A stretch of 64,000 nucleotides of DNA, taken from Gymnorhina tibicen (lineage: Eukaryota; Chordata; Aves; Passeriformes; Artamidae). Below, piece by piece: positions 12,501 to 24,712 of the stretch. The DNA is taken from the NCBI GenBank assembly GCA_013399875.1, contig VXAZ01007727.1, forward strand, positions 908,956 to 972,955, given 5' to 3'. Both the position numbers and the translations under genes were made by a program. The notes beneath the pieces are model-generated. The model did not search any database, was not told where the DNA came from, and worked only from the letters and a program-made list of their open reading frames with translations. How positions within the stretch are numbered: the first letter of the stretch is position 1; every line of letters begins with the position of its first letter.

Positions 12501-15500
12501 TCTCCCCCACTTCTTTTTTAAAAGAACAAACCATACTGAAATAGCAGGAGTGATTTCCTACCGCAGAAATTTCATGTAAAATCTATTGTATCTAAGGGTC
12601 AAAGATGTTTATAAGCATTCATTTTTCTAGGTGGAATTTTCGTTTGGATCTATCTGGCAAGATAGAACAGAAATTACAGGATTCAGGCTTGGCTGTCTCT
12701 CACTCTCTCATTTCCTCCTTCCCCATGGTTGGAAGGATACATTTTGTAACAAACAAGGCTTGAAACACTTAATTTTACTATTTATCTTAGATTTATATCT
12801 ACATGAGGAAGCTATTACCAGAGTTTAAACTATTCTAGGATAAAGAACAAAGCTTGAAATCTTGTCAGAAAGCTATTCAACAGTAACAGCTAAGGCTGTT
12901 CATGTACTTAGGATAAAACCTCAACAATCCCTGTTTGGGACTTGATATCTATATTTGTTTTATACTGAAAGCTAAAACTAGACAAAAGAGAGAAACACAT
13001 TAGTTCTCGTATTAAATAAGTCCCATATGCAAATAAATGCCTGAGCACAAAAACAAATAAAAAGCCTAATTTAAATTCTTGTAATATTTTTTAGCAACTG
13101 AATTTTATTATGAAATTATCGTTCTACAAATTCATCTGAGCAAACTCAGTCCCACTGTGAATACTGTGTGGTATCACACAACTGTGCTACGTCAAAGGAT
13201 TATCAGTGAACTAATAAGACATGTTACACAAAGAAATTAACACAAACCAGCACTTCAGGGAGCAGGAACACCTCCCCCTTTTTTAAAGAGGCAGAATTTA
13301 TTTAAACATGAAAGAACTTCCAATGTGTCCCCCTTCAAAATAGTAACACAAAAACCCCAAAAATCAATCCTGGCACTTATATCAGTAGTTAGCTTTATAA
13401 TATATAGTTAACATACCACTCAGTGCTCCAACTGCTCCAAAATTCAATGACTTTCCATCCATTATACTGGCATCACATTCTATCTCACCCAGAAGGTTTA
13501 GGTTAGATCCCAATCCTGCATTTGTAAAAGGAGAATCCTAAAAATAAGAACAAAACACTATAAGGCCACATCCATAACAGACTAGATCAAAACCTCTGTA
13601 CAACTGATCTGAGGTCACTGATCTTGGTGCAGTGCATTTTCTTATTTTAGTAGTTTAATCTTCCACAACAAAAACAAGGGCAATTTGAACAGAGCATCTA
13701 AAATTACTAGAACTGATAGCCTTCACCTCTGTAGGGTGTGATACATCTCAAATGTAATAATACACTAATATAAAACCAATCACCCAACAATTTAAGATGA
13801 TCACTTCTATGCAAGCAAAAGCCTTACGAGTGAAAATCTCTCCCTCCCCCAAAGTACACTCTTCACTCGGTCCTTAAACCAATAAGTAATATTTAAGTAA
13901 CATCTTATAATCACTGCACAGACCAGTCTACCTTTGAAACTCCTAAGTATAACACTGCAGCAAAACAGAACTGTCCCTTTTGTGAAGATTCTAAGCCCAT
14001 GACTGCAGCTCCACATACAGAAATGAAGAACAGGCATCACTAACAATTCACTTTATAAAATTTCTATTTGACCATTAGCATAAGGACTGTGGTCTGGAAG
14101 CTTCTTGGCTAAAAACCAACACTTATTTTATAGAAAGTACGGAACAACGTTTTAACAACATCATAAACCTAACTCCTTTTTGGTTAACAACTTCTGTGGC
14201 TTTTAACAAACCCAAGGTTCTCAAAGAGTAAGTTCTGCATGTTAGAACTAAACTCCATTTTTACCCTTCCATTTCATCAGAAATGGACTTTAAAACCACA
14301 AAGTTTCAAAGTAGCACAGTTCAGCAGTCGCACAGTCAGCTCAATACAATTCCCTCTTCTACATGCAAGCACAGAAGAAATACAGGACAGAGAGATAATA
14401 GCTAAATCCAATTTCAGAGAGATGCTGCTCGCTTTCAGAGTTTCCTATGTTTAAATTACAACAGTGTAACAACTTGATGTGACAAAGAACAACGTTTGTC
14501 TAAACCACGTGTGAACATGTACTGTAGAAGTATGGCATCTCATTTCACTGATGAGTAATAAAAGCTGAATCAGGAAACAAATTACTGGAAAAAGCTCAAA
14601 GTTCTGTCTTACATGTTAAGTGAACTGGTTGGGTTTTGTACATACTAATTTGCAATGAATTCAAAGAAACAAGAGAGAGATGAGCCCACAGAAATGAAAA
14701 ATAAACCTGGTGTCAGTTAGCTTTTATTAACTTTCAAATGAGCAAGTAGTGAGTAAATTCAGAATCTGTTCTGCAAGATGTTGATTCTAATTTACAGGGA
14801 TATGTAAAACGTTCTCAGCGTTTGAGTCACCAAAACACCATCTTCCTGAAGAATCATGAGAACAAGATCCCTGATTAATAAATAATCACAGAACTGGCAC
14901 TGATTTTCTGCTTTTTCCTTCTGAAGCAGCACAAGATTTTATCCTATTTTATCCCACACCACAGCACTTCTTCCAATTCACTGTGTATATTCATTTTGTT
15001 GTTCATTTTGACAGCTACACTTCACAGCAAATGAGTAAATTTGAAAAGATTTTAGGATAATGAAACGTTTACTGTTTAGAGTGCACAAATAAATTTCCGT
15101 AGAAGGGGGATGGACAGGGGAAAATATGTTTAAAAATAGATGATGGCCTTGAAAAGGGAGAAGACTCAGAGTAGCCACTGGCTTAACTGGCTTCATTGCT
15201 CCCCAGGCTCTACAAATACAAAGAAAATTAAGTCAGTGAAGTTTAGAAAGAAGGGAGCAGAGAAGTGGTGGAAAGAATTGAAAGAGAACAGTGAAAGGTA
15301 CTTGGAAGACACAGTAAAACCAGGAATGCTTAGGATGAACAATGCTTGCTTCTAGTGCTGTCCAAGTTCTTTGCCCCTGGGTAATCAGAGTGCAAAGACC
15401 TGTGAGTCTGGAGACAAATCTCCAATGTTCTGTTCCAAGAACATTCACTCAATGCATTATACTCAAAAGAAATAGCAAAGAGGAAAAATCTGTGTTGTGC

Positions 15501-18500
15501 TTCACAGATTTGCCGCTGCCACAAAGCAGAGACAGCTGTTATCTCACAAGTAGATGTCATGGCCAAATAAAGGGAGTAAGAAGGACCCACCAGAGAAGAA
15601 GTTCTGGTAACACTGTCCAGATTCCTTCTGCACTCAAGACACAAAAGGTCTCTATCATCTGGTGAAGGTAATAACCACAAGAGGATAAGGAAAAAATACA
15701 GGATACAGAGTTCACTGTATTTCTAAGGATCTACATGTGCTACATGCTTTGGCATAGCACCTTCACTGGCACAACCTCAAGGATGCACCAAGAGATAATC
15801 AGAGGATCTAAAGACAAAGGGAATGTCACTTATTTCCCCCTACAGAATATTTATCAGAATACTACAGAATTTTTGATAAATAAGACCTCCACATCAAATT
15901 GCAGATGTCTCTTTGCTGGGGTAATTCTCATATTAGGACTCAGAAGGAATCTTACCAGCACAATCAGTCACAACATGAGTAACTTCTCCAGTAAAAAGAA
16001 ATGAAGACCAAATTCCAAGCACCTGTTCAAAATTTCCATGGAGTTTCACTTAGCTTTAGATTTAGATTGCATTCAATTAAGAAAAGAGTCTCAGAATTCC
16101 TAAGAGGAAGACGGTTTAACTTCACACATCTGAAAGGCAATCTGAAGACAGCTTTAAAGAAACTGGGTGTGAACCCATGGAATTTCTGACATCTACCTGA
16201 GTGTCTCTGAGGTGAGATAAAAGCCTTTGAAACAAGGTAGGGGAAAACCTTTATAAAAAAATGGAAACAAGACATTCACACCTACTTCTATGAATAGGCA
16301 AAGACATGAAATACACCACACAAATACAATCTCTTTTTGAAAACATGAATCTCTGCGAAGTCTGACCAAAAGATTTCAAGAGTCTGATATACAAGTGGAG
16401 GAATATAATGAATGTATGAACATTAAGGTGTATTTTGAAATGAAAACTCAAAACTTCCAAGGAATGCAGAAACATTAAAACAGAAGCATGAATGCCTTCA
16501 AAGTGGGAAGAAACAAACTGACCTAAGTGAAAGTCTCTTCATACCCTTAGACAGAAAAATGTAGCAGGGCAAGACCTGACTATCATAAAATGGGGAAGAA
16601 CCCAACCAAAGCATGTGTCCAGGAAAATGGAGGCTAAGAAAAGAGAAAAAGGTATCTTCAGGAATATACTTTTATTTAAAACCACAAGCAGCAATCAGCC
16701 TTTGTGTTTCTAAGGAAACTGAAAGACAAGCAAGCAAACCAAGCCTGAGCTTGGCACGTCAACAGCAAGCATTGCTACACAGAAGAGTAAGTAGGAAGAG
16801 AGAAAAGACAAATGGCTATTCAAAGCATTTTAACAAAAGGTAAGTCTTCAATTACGTGAAAAATACTAGACTTCTGGGCAATTACTCCACAAACTATCTC
16901 TAACTTACCATGTAAACATGTAGGAAAGGAGATAAGAGAAAGCTTTAAGATGTGAAATAAGAGTTTCGTTTCCCTAAGCTACCCACCTTGCAAAAACTCT
17001 CAAGCTTCTGAAAGTATCATTTTTATTTTTAGAATCCTTTCTACTTCAAAATATATTATAAATGTTCTGGCAGCAAATACAAGCATCCTGAAGTTCCTAG
17101 CTGTGGTCAAAGTTGGAAAGCTTGAAGAAGTTACTCAACTCTAACACTTATATCTAAGCAAATAGTTAAAACGCTCGGTTTTCAATGAAGGCAAAAGAAC
17201 ATTCCATCCATCTTTGACACAGTTTTGGCCATGGCTTATCTGTCACTTCTAAAACAAATTCAAAGTCTACAGACATTTCTTTTCAAATACTGTAATTTTA
17301 AAAGTTCTTTTTCTGTGGGAATTTCGTGACAACAATCAATAGTCTACAAGGATGAGTCACATCCCTTTCAATTACACCAGCAAAAATGTTTCTAGACAAC
17401 ACTTTTGTCAAGAATTACCGTTGGTCAGTCTGCAGCAAAACATCATAGTACTGCTTTTAACTAGAATTAACAACTTCCAGTTCATTACCCATTAAAAGTT
17501 CATCTATGGTGACTGCCTTAATACAACAAGGCTGCTTCTGCTTGAAAGACAAGTCCTCGGGACTAAGACCGTATACTCAGAAGTCTTAATTACTAGGAAA
17601 ATAATTTTTAAAACCCCAAAAAACAGAGAAAAAACCAGTTCATCAAGAAAAAGGTTCTTTCACTGCAAAACTTCACTGACAACCACAGAAACAGACTGCT
17701 TGAGTATAACAACAGGTACAAAACATTCTTTGCATTGATCCACAACAACAATACGCAAAATAAACTGAGCAATTCCAGCAGCAAGGAGATTGGAACCCAA
17801 AATGTCACATCTGCTTCCCCATCAATTATATTAATTCCCAATTTAAATTATGTTCATAAAGAACATTCTACTGAAGTCAGACAAAGAAACAAGTAATCTA
17901 CACACATATTAATAAAGGATTATATTAAACTTAGAAACAACTTGGAATCTTCATCCTTCTTTACAACCACTTTATGTTCCTGTCTCTAGTACCTGACCAG
18001 TAGACTTCCTTAAGTGCTCTATAGTCAAAGAAAAGCTTGAAATTGCATAATTTCCTCACAGCCAGACATAAGTGCAAATCAACATGTGGTTTTGCTGAAA
18101 ACAGCACATTTTAAGTGGGTTATATGGGGTCTCCTCCCCCCAACAACAACAAAAAAAACTGTTTAATAATTCCACTGTGTTTCAAGAAAAATCCAGGCAT
18201 TGTATGGTGGCTGATAGCAAGAGTGCAAAAATTAACAGTACTGCAATAATGTCTTTGCAGAAGTAAACAGAGTAAATAATGAGTCTTATGAAATACCTTG
18301 TCCAGACCATTTTATTACCAAAAGCTGACAGAGGTAACATTTGTTTCCCTGCAATGACAGAGCTCTCAAACCAGAAAACATACCTGCCTTAATGACCTTA
18401 TCAAATACAACAGCTGATGCTTATCAAGACCAGCACAGTTGTTTTAACAGTATTCTGTGTCAGTCTTATTCCTCTGCAAAAGAAATCCACCTTTTCCTCT

Positions 18501-21500
18501 AGTTAACTATTAGCATTATTATCGTATTCACAGAACACCATTTCACTTGAGAGTCACACAGTCCAGCAAGGAAAGGCTGTTCTTTCTGCACTTAGAGCCT
18601 GAAAAAATAAAACACAGCATACCACAAGCAAACTGTCAGCTTGCTCATAAAAGATCAAGAGCAACTCTTGTGCTTCAGCAAGTCTTTGAAGTGATGCCTT
18701 TTGGATGAGCTGAAACCCTGTGTAACAGGAGTTGTGTAATTGAGCGGAACTGAGGAAAAAAATCCATCTTTTGTGATATTTCCACAAAAAGATATTTGTG
18801 CCTTGCAAAGACTACAAATGTTTGGAATACAGCATTAAAAGTCAGAGAACTGTAAAAGTGATCAAATATTTCAGATAAACTCATCCTACAGAAACCAAGA
18901 TATCAAGAAGTTACAGTCAGTATACTTTACAATGAAATCTGTTATCATTTAATACAGTATTTTGTTTTTCTGTATCTTCATCTGTGGTACAGGGAGACAA
19001 GAAAACAAACATAGTTTCACACAGATTTTTGTTATGTATTTGCCAACTTCAAATGCTAAAACACTTTACATTTATGCTAAAGCATAAACAAAAGGGAGTG
19101 ACAGCTCACTAGAGAGACCATCAACACAAACCTGTATTTTTACTCATAAAATCTTGCACTTAATGAGAAACACTATTCTGATTGCTTTGATGACTTGCCA
19201 CGTGCAGTTTGTTTTCCAGAGAGCAACAGAAAAACCACCAGTACTAAACCAGAAGATGCAGCTCCAGAAATGACAGAGATGTCTGGAGGTAGTGTTCAGA
19301 ACGAGGTACGAGTAGATACAAACCTTTCCATATTTTGGAAGCTGACAGTCTTACACTTGGGAGCTGCTCATACCAGATCCAAAAAACTGCCACTGCAAGC
19401 CCCACCATTTTCTGGTTTGAGTATAAATTTGACTTTTCCTCAATGTAACTGCATAACTAATTAATTTCATCTAAAAGAAGCCCAAATCCCAAACCCAGTA
19501 TTCCCTATTCCAGTAACAGACAGAACCCCCAATTAAGAGATTACATAAATCACTTAATGAATAAATGAAAGCAAATAATTACATTAATAACTGCAGTACA
19601 ACCTGAATAAAGTAACATTTTATCTTAAACACAGGAAAAAGGGGAAAAAAAGAGTTTTGTGCAACAGAACACATAAAAATACTACCTAAGACAACTGCAG
19701 AACCAGAAAGTGGAATGATGGCAGGCATCAGCATAGTAACAGCAAGACCAATAAGGAGAAGAAGATTTCTGACTGGAGTAACTGCAAAAAACTCTTAAAG
19801 CCATAACTTGTCCTACAGAAGCCACTTCAGAGTATGTAAATCTACTAAAGTAAAAGAAAAGTCTCTTGGGGATAACAAAAACATAAAATATTCACCCCAG
19901 ACACAGCTGCAAAGTGATCTACAACTGTTCGGTTAAGCTTCTCAAAATATGTTTTCCTCTGTAGCTCAGGAACACGATAAAAATCACAACCCAAAGCAGA
20001 TTTTTATTTTTGTTTTCCACTGAGGAGGGAGCTGACACACAAACCAGTCTCGTGGAGCGAGAGCAGCCTCAGTGAGCCTGGGGAAGCGCATCGTAAATAA
20101 TTCCATTAGAGAGATACCCACTGCTTTCTGCGAGCTATACTCTAACGGGTAAGATAACACATGAAAGCGTATTTGAACGGCTCAGGAGACCCACAGGAGT
20201 GCTGAAAGCCAAGGCACTTGCCAAGTCTGCAGTGTGACTGAAGCCTTGGCTCCCAGTCAGCACGTCTAACACACACTGAAGTATGCACTTACTGCCTGCC
20301 TTACGCTAACCCCATCGCGTACCCTAACGAGCACTTTCCCAACATGTGGGTAAGCAAATCCACTGCTAATCCTCTTGGAATACTATCAAAAATTCCAAAT
20401 GCAGGAAATTATTTTTACAGCACAACACTTACCTTGCCATCCTTTTCTTTTAGTAATAAAGTTGGAGAAGAAGAAGCAATTACTTACTACTTACAGGAGA
20501 AGAATACCTGTTTCCATCATTACTGTCATGAGGGATTAGTGGATCTGGGACAATGACCAAACTGCCTCATTTACATCCCAGAAATGTTTAGCTTTACTCA
20601 CTTCTACATTATTTCATAGGGACCTTCACTGAAGGCAGATGCTATAAAAATCTCATCACTCCAAAAAGACGCTTTTCCCAAAACCTCACAAACAGCTGCT
20701 CATCAAGATGTTCTATCTTAATTAACAAGTACTGTCCTGAAATAAAAGCGTAACTTGCCCTATTCCTCTGCACATATTTTGTCATAAAAATCAGAACCAG
20801 TAGCTTCTCTAAGAACAATCTCTACGAGCCAGAACAATCTGCCTGTAGCTCAGTAAGTCAGAAATAAAGTTCCTTACAAAGAGTTCAGTAAGTCTTTAAA
20901 CCCTGCATTTATTCTTGAAGGGTTAAGACTATCTGATAAGGCATACCCAAGATGACAACCAAATTGCACCAACCAGAAAACTTATATTCAGTTTGTATTT
21001 TTATAAAGTCCTTAAGCATATTTACACCAAAATATAGTGGGAGAGCAAAAGATAAAATTAGTGTAGCACAAAAACAAAAATCCACTGCGATTTCCCATTC
21101 AATACCCTCCTATAGAAAAGTCTGACAAGATTTACCCAAGAGACATATTTACTACTAGTCAGAAATTCATACCTCTAATTCTATAAGTGCTGCAGTCACT
21201 GCATCTGTTGCAAGAGCACCAGCCTGTAGCTTTTCAATTGCCTGTAAAACAGAAGTTTTAGTTGATTATTAGGAAATTCTATTATTCTGTGACTGAGCCC
21301 TACATTTTTTCCTAGTCCTGTGTAAAATAAAATCTTCACCAAATTAGTTTAAAATGTAAGAGGGCGTAAGAACAAGATGTGCTGGAAAAAGTCAATATGA
21401 ACCATGTGAGGGCAGATCTGAAGGTAGGATTTTACTACTACAACATTGTGACACTGCATTTAGTAGCAGATTTCTGCACAAATTTATATCAAAATAACTT

Positions 21501-24500
21501 CTTATACTTGATGTCCTCAAACACCAAATTCGTCAGTCAACAAGTTTCAAATTTTCCTTCCAAGATCCAAATCAAAAATTCCCAGTATCACATATAGCAA
21601 TTATCATAAAATTGAAGAGAATTTCACAACCTTATCTAAAAGCCAACATCAATCAAGTAAGATAATGTTACCTTCAAATTATATACACACACAGCAATGA
21701 ACTTCTAGAGCTTAATAGTATTTATTAGATCCATACTAATAACATAGTAAGAGTTCTTGTTCTTCCATACTAAGAACAAGACCTTACAGTCAAGCTCTCT
21801 CAGGGAACCCCAGAAAACAACTATGGCTGCAGGACAAACCTGGAACTGCTTGTTCTTCACAGAAGTTATTTATGTTGGCTACTCAGCTCAAGAGTAGCCA
21901 CACAGAATCTCAAACTGGACTTGAATTCAACAGTAGATACCACATAATTAGCTGGAAAATTACTTTCACCAGGGCTAATAAAGCCAGTGTTAAGTTTGGA
22001 TGATTTGTGAGGCCTCTCATTACAAAATTAGATTGGTATTAGGATTGAGCAACAAACTGTAACACAAAGTGATAATTATCAGAGACCAACTCAGACTCTT
22101 CCAAAAATCCTGCCAAGCTCTCTAGCTCCTTCTCCCTGGAGAAAGCAAAAGACATTTAAAATTTGAGAGAGAGGTCTTCCAGCTACTCATTCAATACTTA
22201 ATAGACAGGACTTGCCAGTTCCAAAGCCTAGTTCTTGGAAGAGATGAAAACATATTAGTTTCAAAGGAAATTAAAGTCTTGCCATTTCTCCCTTTCCAGC
22301 TTTGATTTTTTTTTTGTTTTGTTTTTCCTGCTTCTGCCTCCCTTCCTATTAAGAGGGTAAGAGCTATCCAGAAGAAAATAATTCTAGAAACCCCTGCATT
22401 CACAGAGCAACTCGGATGCCAGAGTTTAAATAAACTCCTAAGAGTGGACATGGATGAAATCAGAATACAGACACCATATTTAGCTCCAGAAACCCCGGAG
22501 CAGTGCAGGAAGATGTAGGAATACTCCTTGTAGGTACCACTGTGACCTTCTCTTGTTCTCTCACTGTTCCTTTGGTGTCTGCTATTTGCCAGCACTGATG
22601 ACAATGTTGCTGCATCTCACAGCCACGCACTGTGCTGTCTCTGTATCATGTTAACTGTTTCTGCTCTGTTTCCCCCCATTTCCCTCTATAAACACATATA
22701 GCCCGAGCAGCTAAGCCCAGGTATGTCCATTCCTGCTGAAAGGACAATGCTACCAAAGGTGTTTCTTGTGTACCCAGTACAGGACTGTGAAGCTGCTAAT
22801 ACATACCTTCTGGCAGGCTCTTTTGCACACATGCTTGTACTCTTTAGCTTTAGATTCGGAATGATAACCTGCACCTGCAATTGAAGCAAAAGGAAAATAT
22901 GTTATAGCACCTGAGAGATTTAAGACACAGGCAGATAGATACAGCATTCCTTATTCCGGATTACACTGGCATTTCCTTTTTCTATCAATGATTGACAACT
23001 TTATGCATTCCAACATACAATCAAACACACTTCAGTAAAATACAGGATACAGAGCATATATCCAGAAGCATGCAGGTATATATATCAGCATCAATCTCTT
23101 CCTATAAACACTTTCTAAGAGATTCCAGTTTCACTCATTCTTGGAGGATTTCCAGCGTAGTTTTTTTTTCTTTATTGTTCATTATTGGGCAAAACTCTCA
23201 GTTTTAAGTCAAACTCTGATCTTCTTTTCACCACAACTACCATTCTGTTCATTTTCTCATGTTTATGCTACATTTTTAGAGCTTGTTACTCCTGATTTAG
23301 AACAAGGAGCTAGTTCCTTGAAATGAAGATCATACAGATTTTTCACCTTTCTCTTATTTTCAGTTTTTATATCTATCCCACTGTATTGAACCATTCTGCC
23401 CTATTTTGAAGCCGCTGCCTCTATTTCCATACCTGAAAAATTTATCAATGCCACCACTCACCTAAATGCAGCATCAGAAAAACAAGAGTAGTACGTTTAT
23501 ATTTAAAATCTACTTCTGTTTTACCAGGTTTTGCACTTAAAAATGTGCTTGTATTTATCTCAACTTCCCTTTGCTCACCTTTAGAAATAATAATTTTGAG
23601 AAACTCTAATAAAATAAGCTTTAATACTACTACCAAAGTGACCCAGTAAAGGACACTACATTGAGCAATTCCATTTGCCTTTAAAATAGAATACTAGGGT
23701 TGTCAAATACCAACCCAGAATAAATTATTTGAGGTTTGGGTTTGTTTTTTTTTTTTTTTAACCTTAATGACTTTATAAAGCAAGCAACATGTTGGCTTTT
23801 CAAATATTTTAGGCATCACCAGGACACTTTCCTGTATTTCACCTCATGTCCTCACACAGGTGCTCAAAACAAATATACACCTAGATATAAGCATAGTTAA
23901 CTTCACGATTCATAGTATTTAATAAAGAAGCTATGAGAAGAGAATTTATGAGCAAGACACACATAACACATAATTTTTGTATCAGATCTGAGTAGAAGAG
24001 CCCTTCATTACATGTGGAAAGAATAAACAGTAACTCAAACATGAACAAGATCAAAAAAATAAACCTGGAAGAAAAATCTCAAAAGGGTAAAAAGAGTTCT
24101 ACAACAAACAGCCCAAGGAGGTTGCAGAAGGTCTTAGCTGGACTGTCCTCATGGACAAGTTACACATAAACCATCACTAACGAAACGACTTTATTTGGTC
24201 CTTCCATAGATAAAGAAACAGACTGAAATATCTCCCCCATTTTGCAGGTTTGCCAAACTTAGCAGACAACTGCAGAATATAACATTTTATAATCATTTAA
24301 ATTTAGGGGTTTTCTTTGTCAAGGAGAAAAAAAATACCATCCAGATCACCCAAACATTTTGATTAAGAGTTTCCAGTGCAACTTCCAATCAAACTCCCCA
24401 TTCCCAGACGTGCACACAGAGTTAATGCCACTTTATTAGCACACTAGTAGTCCAAAGCCACTATAAAATTTTTGATAGATAAAAATATCTAGCTTGATAT

Positions 24501-24712
24501 CAAAATATGCATTATTTCCATTCCAGCTGTTCTGCTTCCACATCTTACCTGCATGGACAAGCACAAATCCCACTCGCTTCCCTCTTTGGGTTTGCTTTGT
24601 TTCGGGCTCTTTGACCACCACTTTTACAGCCGTAACCTGAGATGATTTGGAAGGTAACACTTCTACTGAACTTATCCCCTTCTCCATGATCACACATTAG
24701 GATCACCATCTT
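6435..24712 (-). CDS. TASP1: TASP1, taspase 1 (threonine aspartase), 5' part: coding exons 1-6
   Basis: Taspase 1 is an Ntn-hydrolase of the type 2 asparaginase family. It cleaves after aspartate in nuclear regulators such as MLL/KMT2A and TFIIA and matures by autoproteolysis. Six minus-strand exons (24549-24687, 22807-22874, 21173-21241, 13417-13537, 12202-12286, 6435-6514) join in frame across GT-AG introns and encode residues 1-187, from MEKGISS through [26 protein letters not shown] and [13 protein letters not shown] to IMAT. Reading order and length match human TASP1 apart from a two-residue shorter N terminus. In human, 45 residues separate the last matching residue (Thr189) from the nucleophile Thr234, so the catalytic site and the whole beta subunit are encoded left of this window. 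The 24712 end is the inferred acceptor of the exon holding the start codon; a noncoding first exon near the CpG island at 27045-27540 is inferred but not located. Identification rests on remembered human sequence, with very strong agreement. Confidence 0.95.
6515..12201 (-). other. TASP1: TASP1 intron 5
   Basis: About 5.7 kb of AT-rich intron. It contains a perfect inverted repeat with 11-base arms at 8107-8133. No RNA gene, conserved exon or intact transposon was recognised; the open frames here (up to 119 codons) look like chance. Confidence 0.75.
8107..8133. repeat. Perfect inverted repeat, 11-base arms
   Basis: CACAGGTCAGT at 8107-8117 and ACTGACCTGTG at 8123-8133 are exact reverse complements around a five-base loop. 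It is intronic, and no function can be read from the sequence. Confidence 0.8.
12202..12286 (-). CDS. TASP1: TASP1 coding exon 5
   Basis: This 85-base exon encodes [20 protein letters not shown] then LSAGRIPP and two bases of a Cys codon. The acceptor follows a T-rich tract (TTTTTTAG) and the donor is TTG|GTAATT. Confidence 0.95.
12287..13416 (-). other. TASP1: TASP1 intron 4
   Basis: A short intron of about 1.1 kb, AT-rich, with nothing recognisable apart from splice signals. Confidence 0.85.
13417..13537 (-). CDS. TASP1: TASP1 coding exon 4
   Basis: This 121-base exon encodes [20 protein letters not shown] through FGAVGALS and the first base of a Gly codon. The DSPFTNAG block is a hallmark of the asparaginase-like fold. 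Human has Met where this copy has Leu in NAGLGSN. The acceptor is CCTAG-type and the donor G|GTATG. Confidence 0.95.
13538..21172 (-). other. TASP1: TASP1 intron 3
   Basis: About 7.6 kb of AT-rich intron. Open frames up to 116 codons occur on both strands (for example 15330-15680), but they overlap one another and show no recognisable domain or splice context. No clear transposon was seen. Confidence 0.75.
21173..21241 (-). CDS. TASP1: TASP1 coding exon 3
   Basis: This 69-base symmetric exon encodes 23 residues, [15 protein letters not shown] then TAALIELE. The acceptor is TTACAG and the donor GAG|GTATG. It is phase 0 on both sides, so skipping it would keep the frame. Confidence 0.95.
21242..22806 (-). 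other. TASP1: TASP1 intron 2
   Basis: About 1.6 kb. It contains a 137-codon minus-strand open frame (22191-22604) with no recognisable motif, judged to be chance. Confidence 0.8.
22807..22874 (-). CDS. TASP1: TASP1 coding exon 2
   Basis: This 68-base exon completes Gly47 and encodes [22 protein letters not shown], a near-perfect match to human TASP1. It is flanked by acceptor TTGCAG and donor AAG|GTATGT and ends in phase 0. Confidence 0.95.
22875..24548 (-). other. TASP1: TASP1 intron 1 of the coding region
   Basis: About 1.7 kb of AT-rich intron with a T-run of about 14 near 23746. Nothing else was recognised. Confidence 0.85.
24549..24687 (-). CDS. TASP1: TASP1 coding exon 1 (start codon)
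   Basis: Encodes residues 1-46 plus the first base of Gly47, ending FVLVHA-G at donor CAG|GTAAG. The ATG at 24687-24685 is chosen because the reading frame upstream reads TAA TGT GTG ATC before it. The Met that opens the human protein two codons earlier is GTG here, so translation probably starts at the second mammalian Met. An acceptor (CCGTAG) lies at about 24713, so the exon has about 25 bases of 5' UTR. Confidence 0.92.

Noticed and set aside
22191..22604. 137-codon minus frame in TASP1 intron 2
   Set aside because: No domain, low-complexity start and end, and length near what chance yields in 64 kb of six frames.
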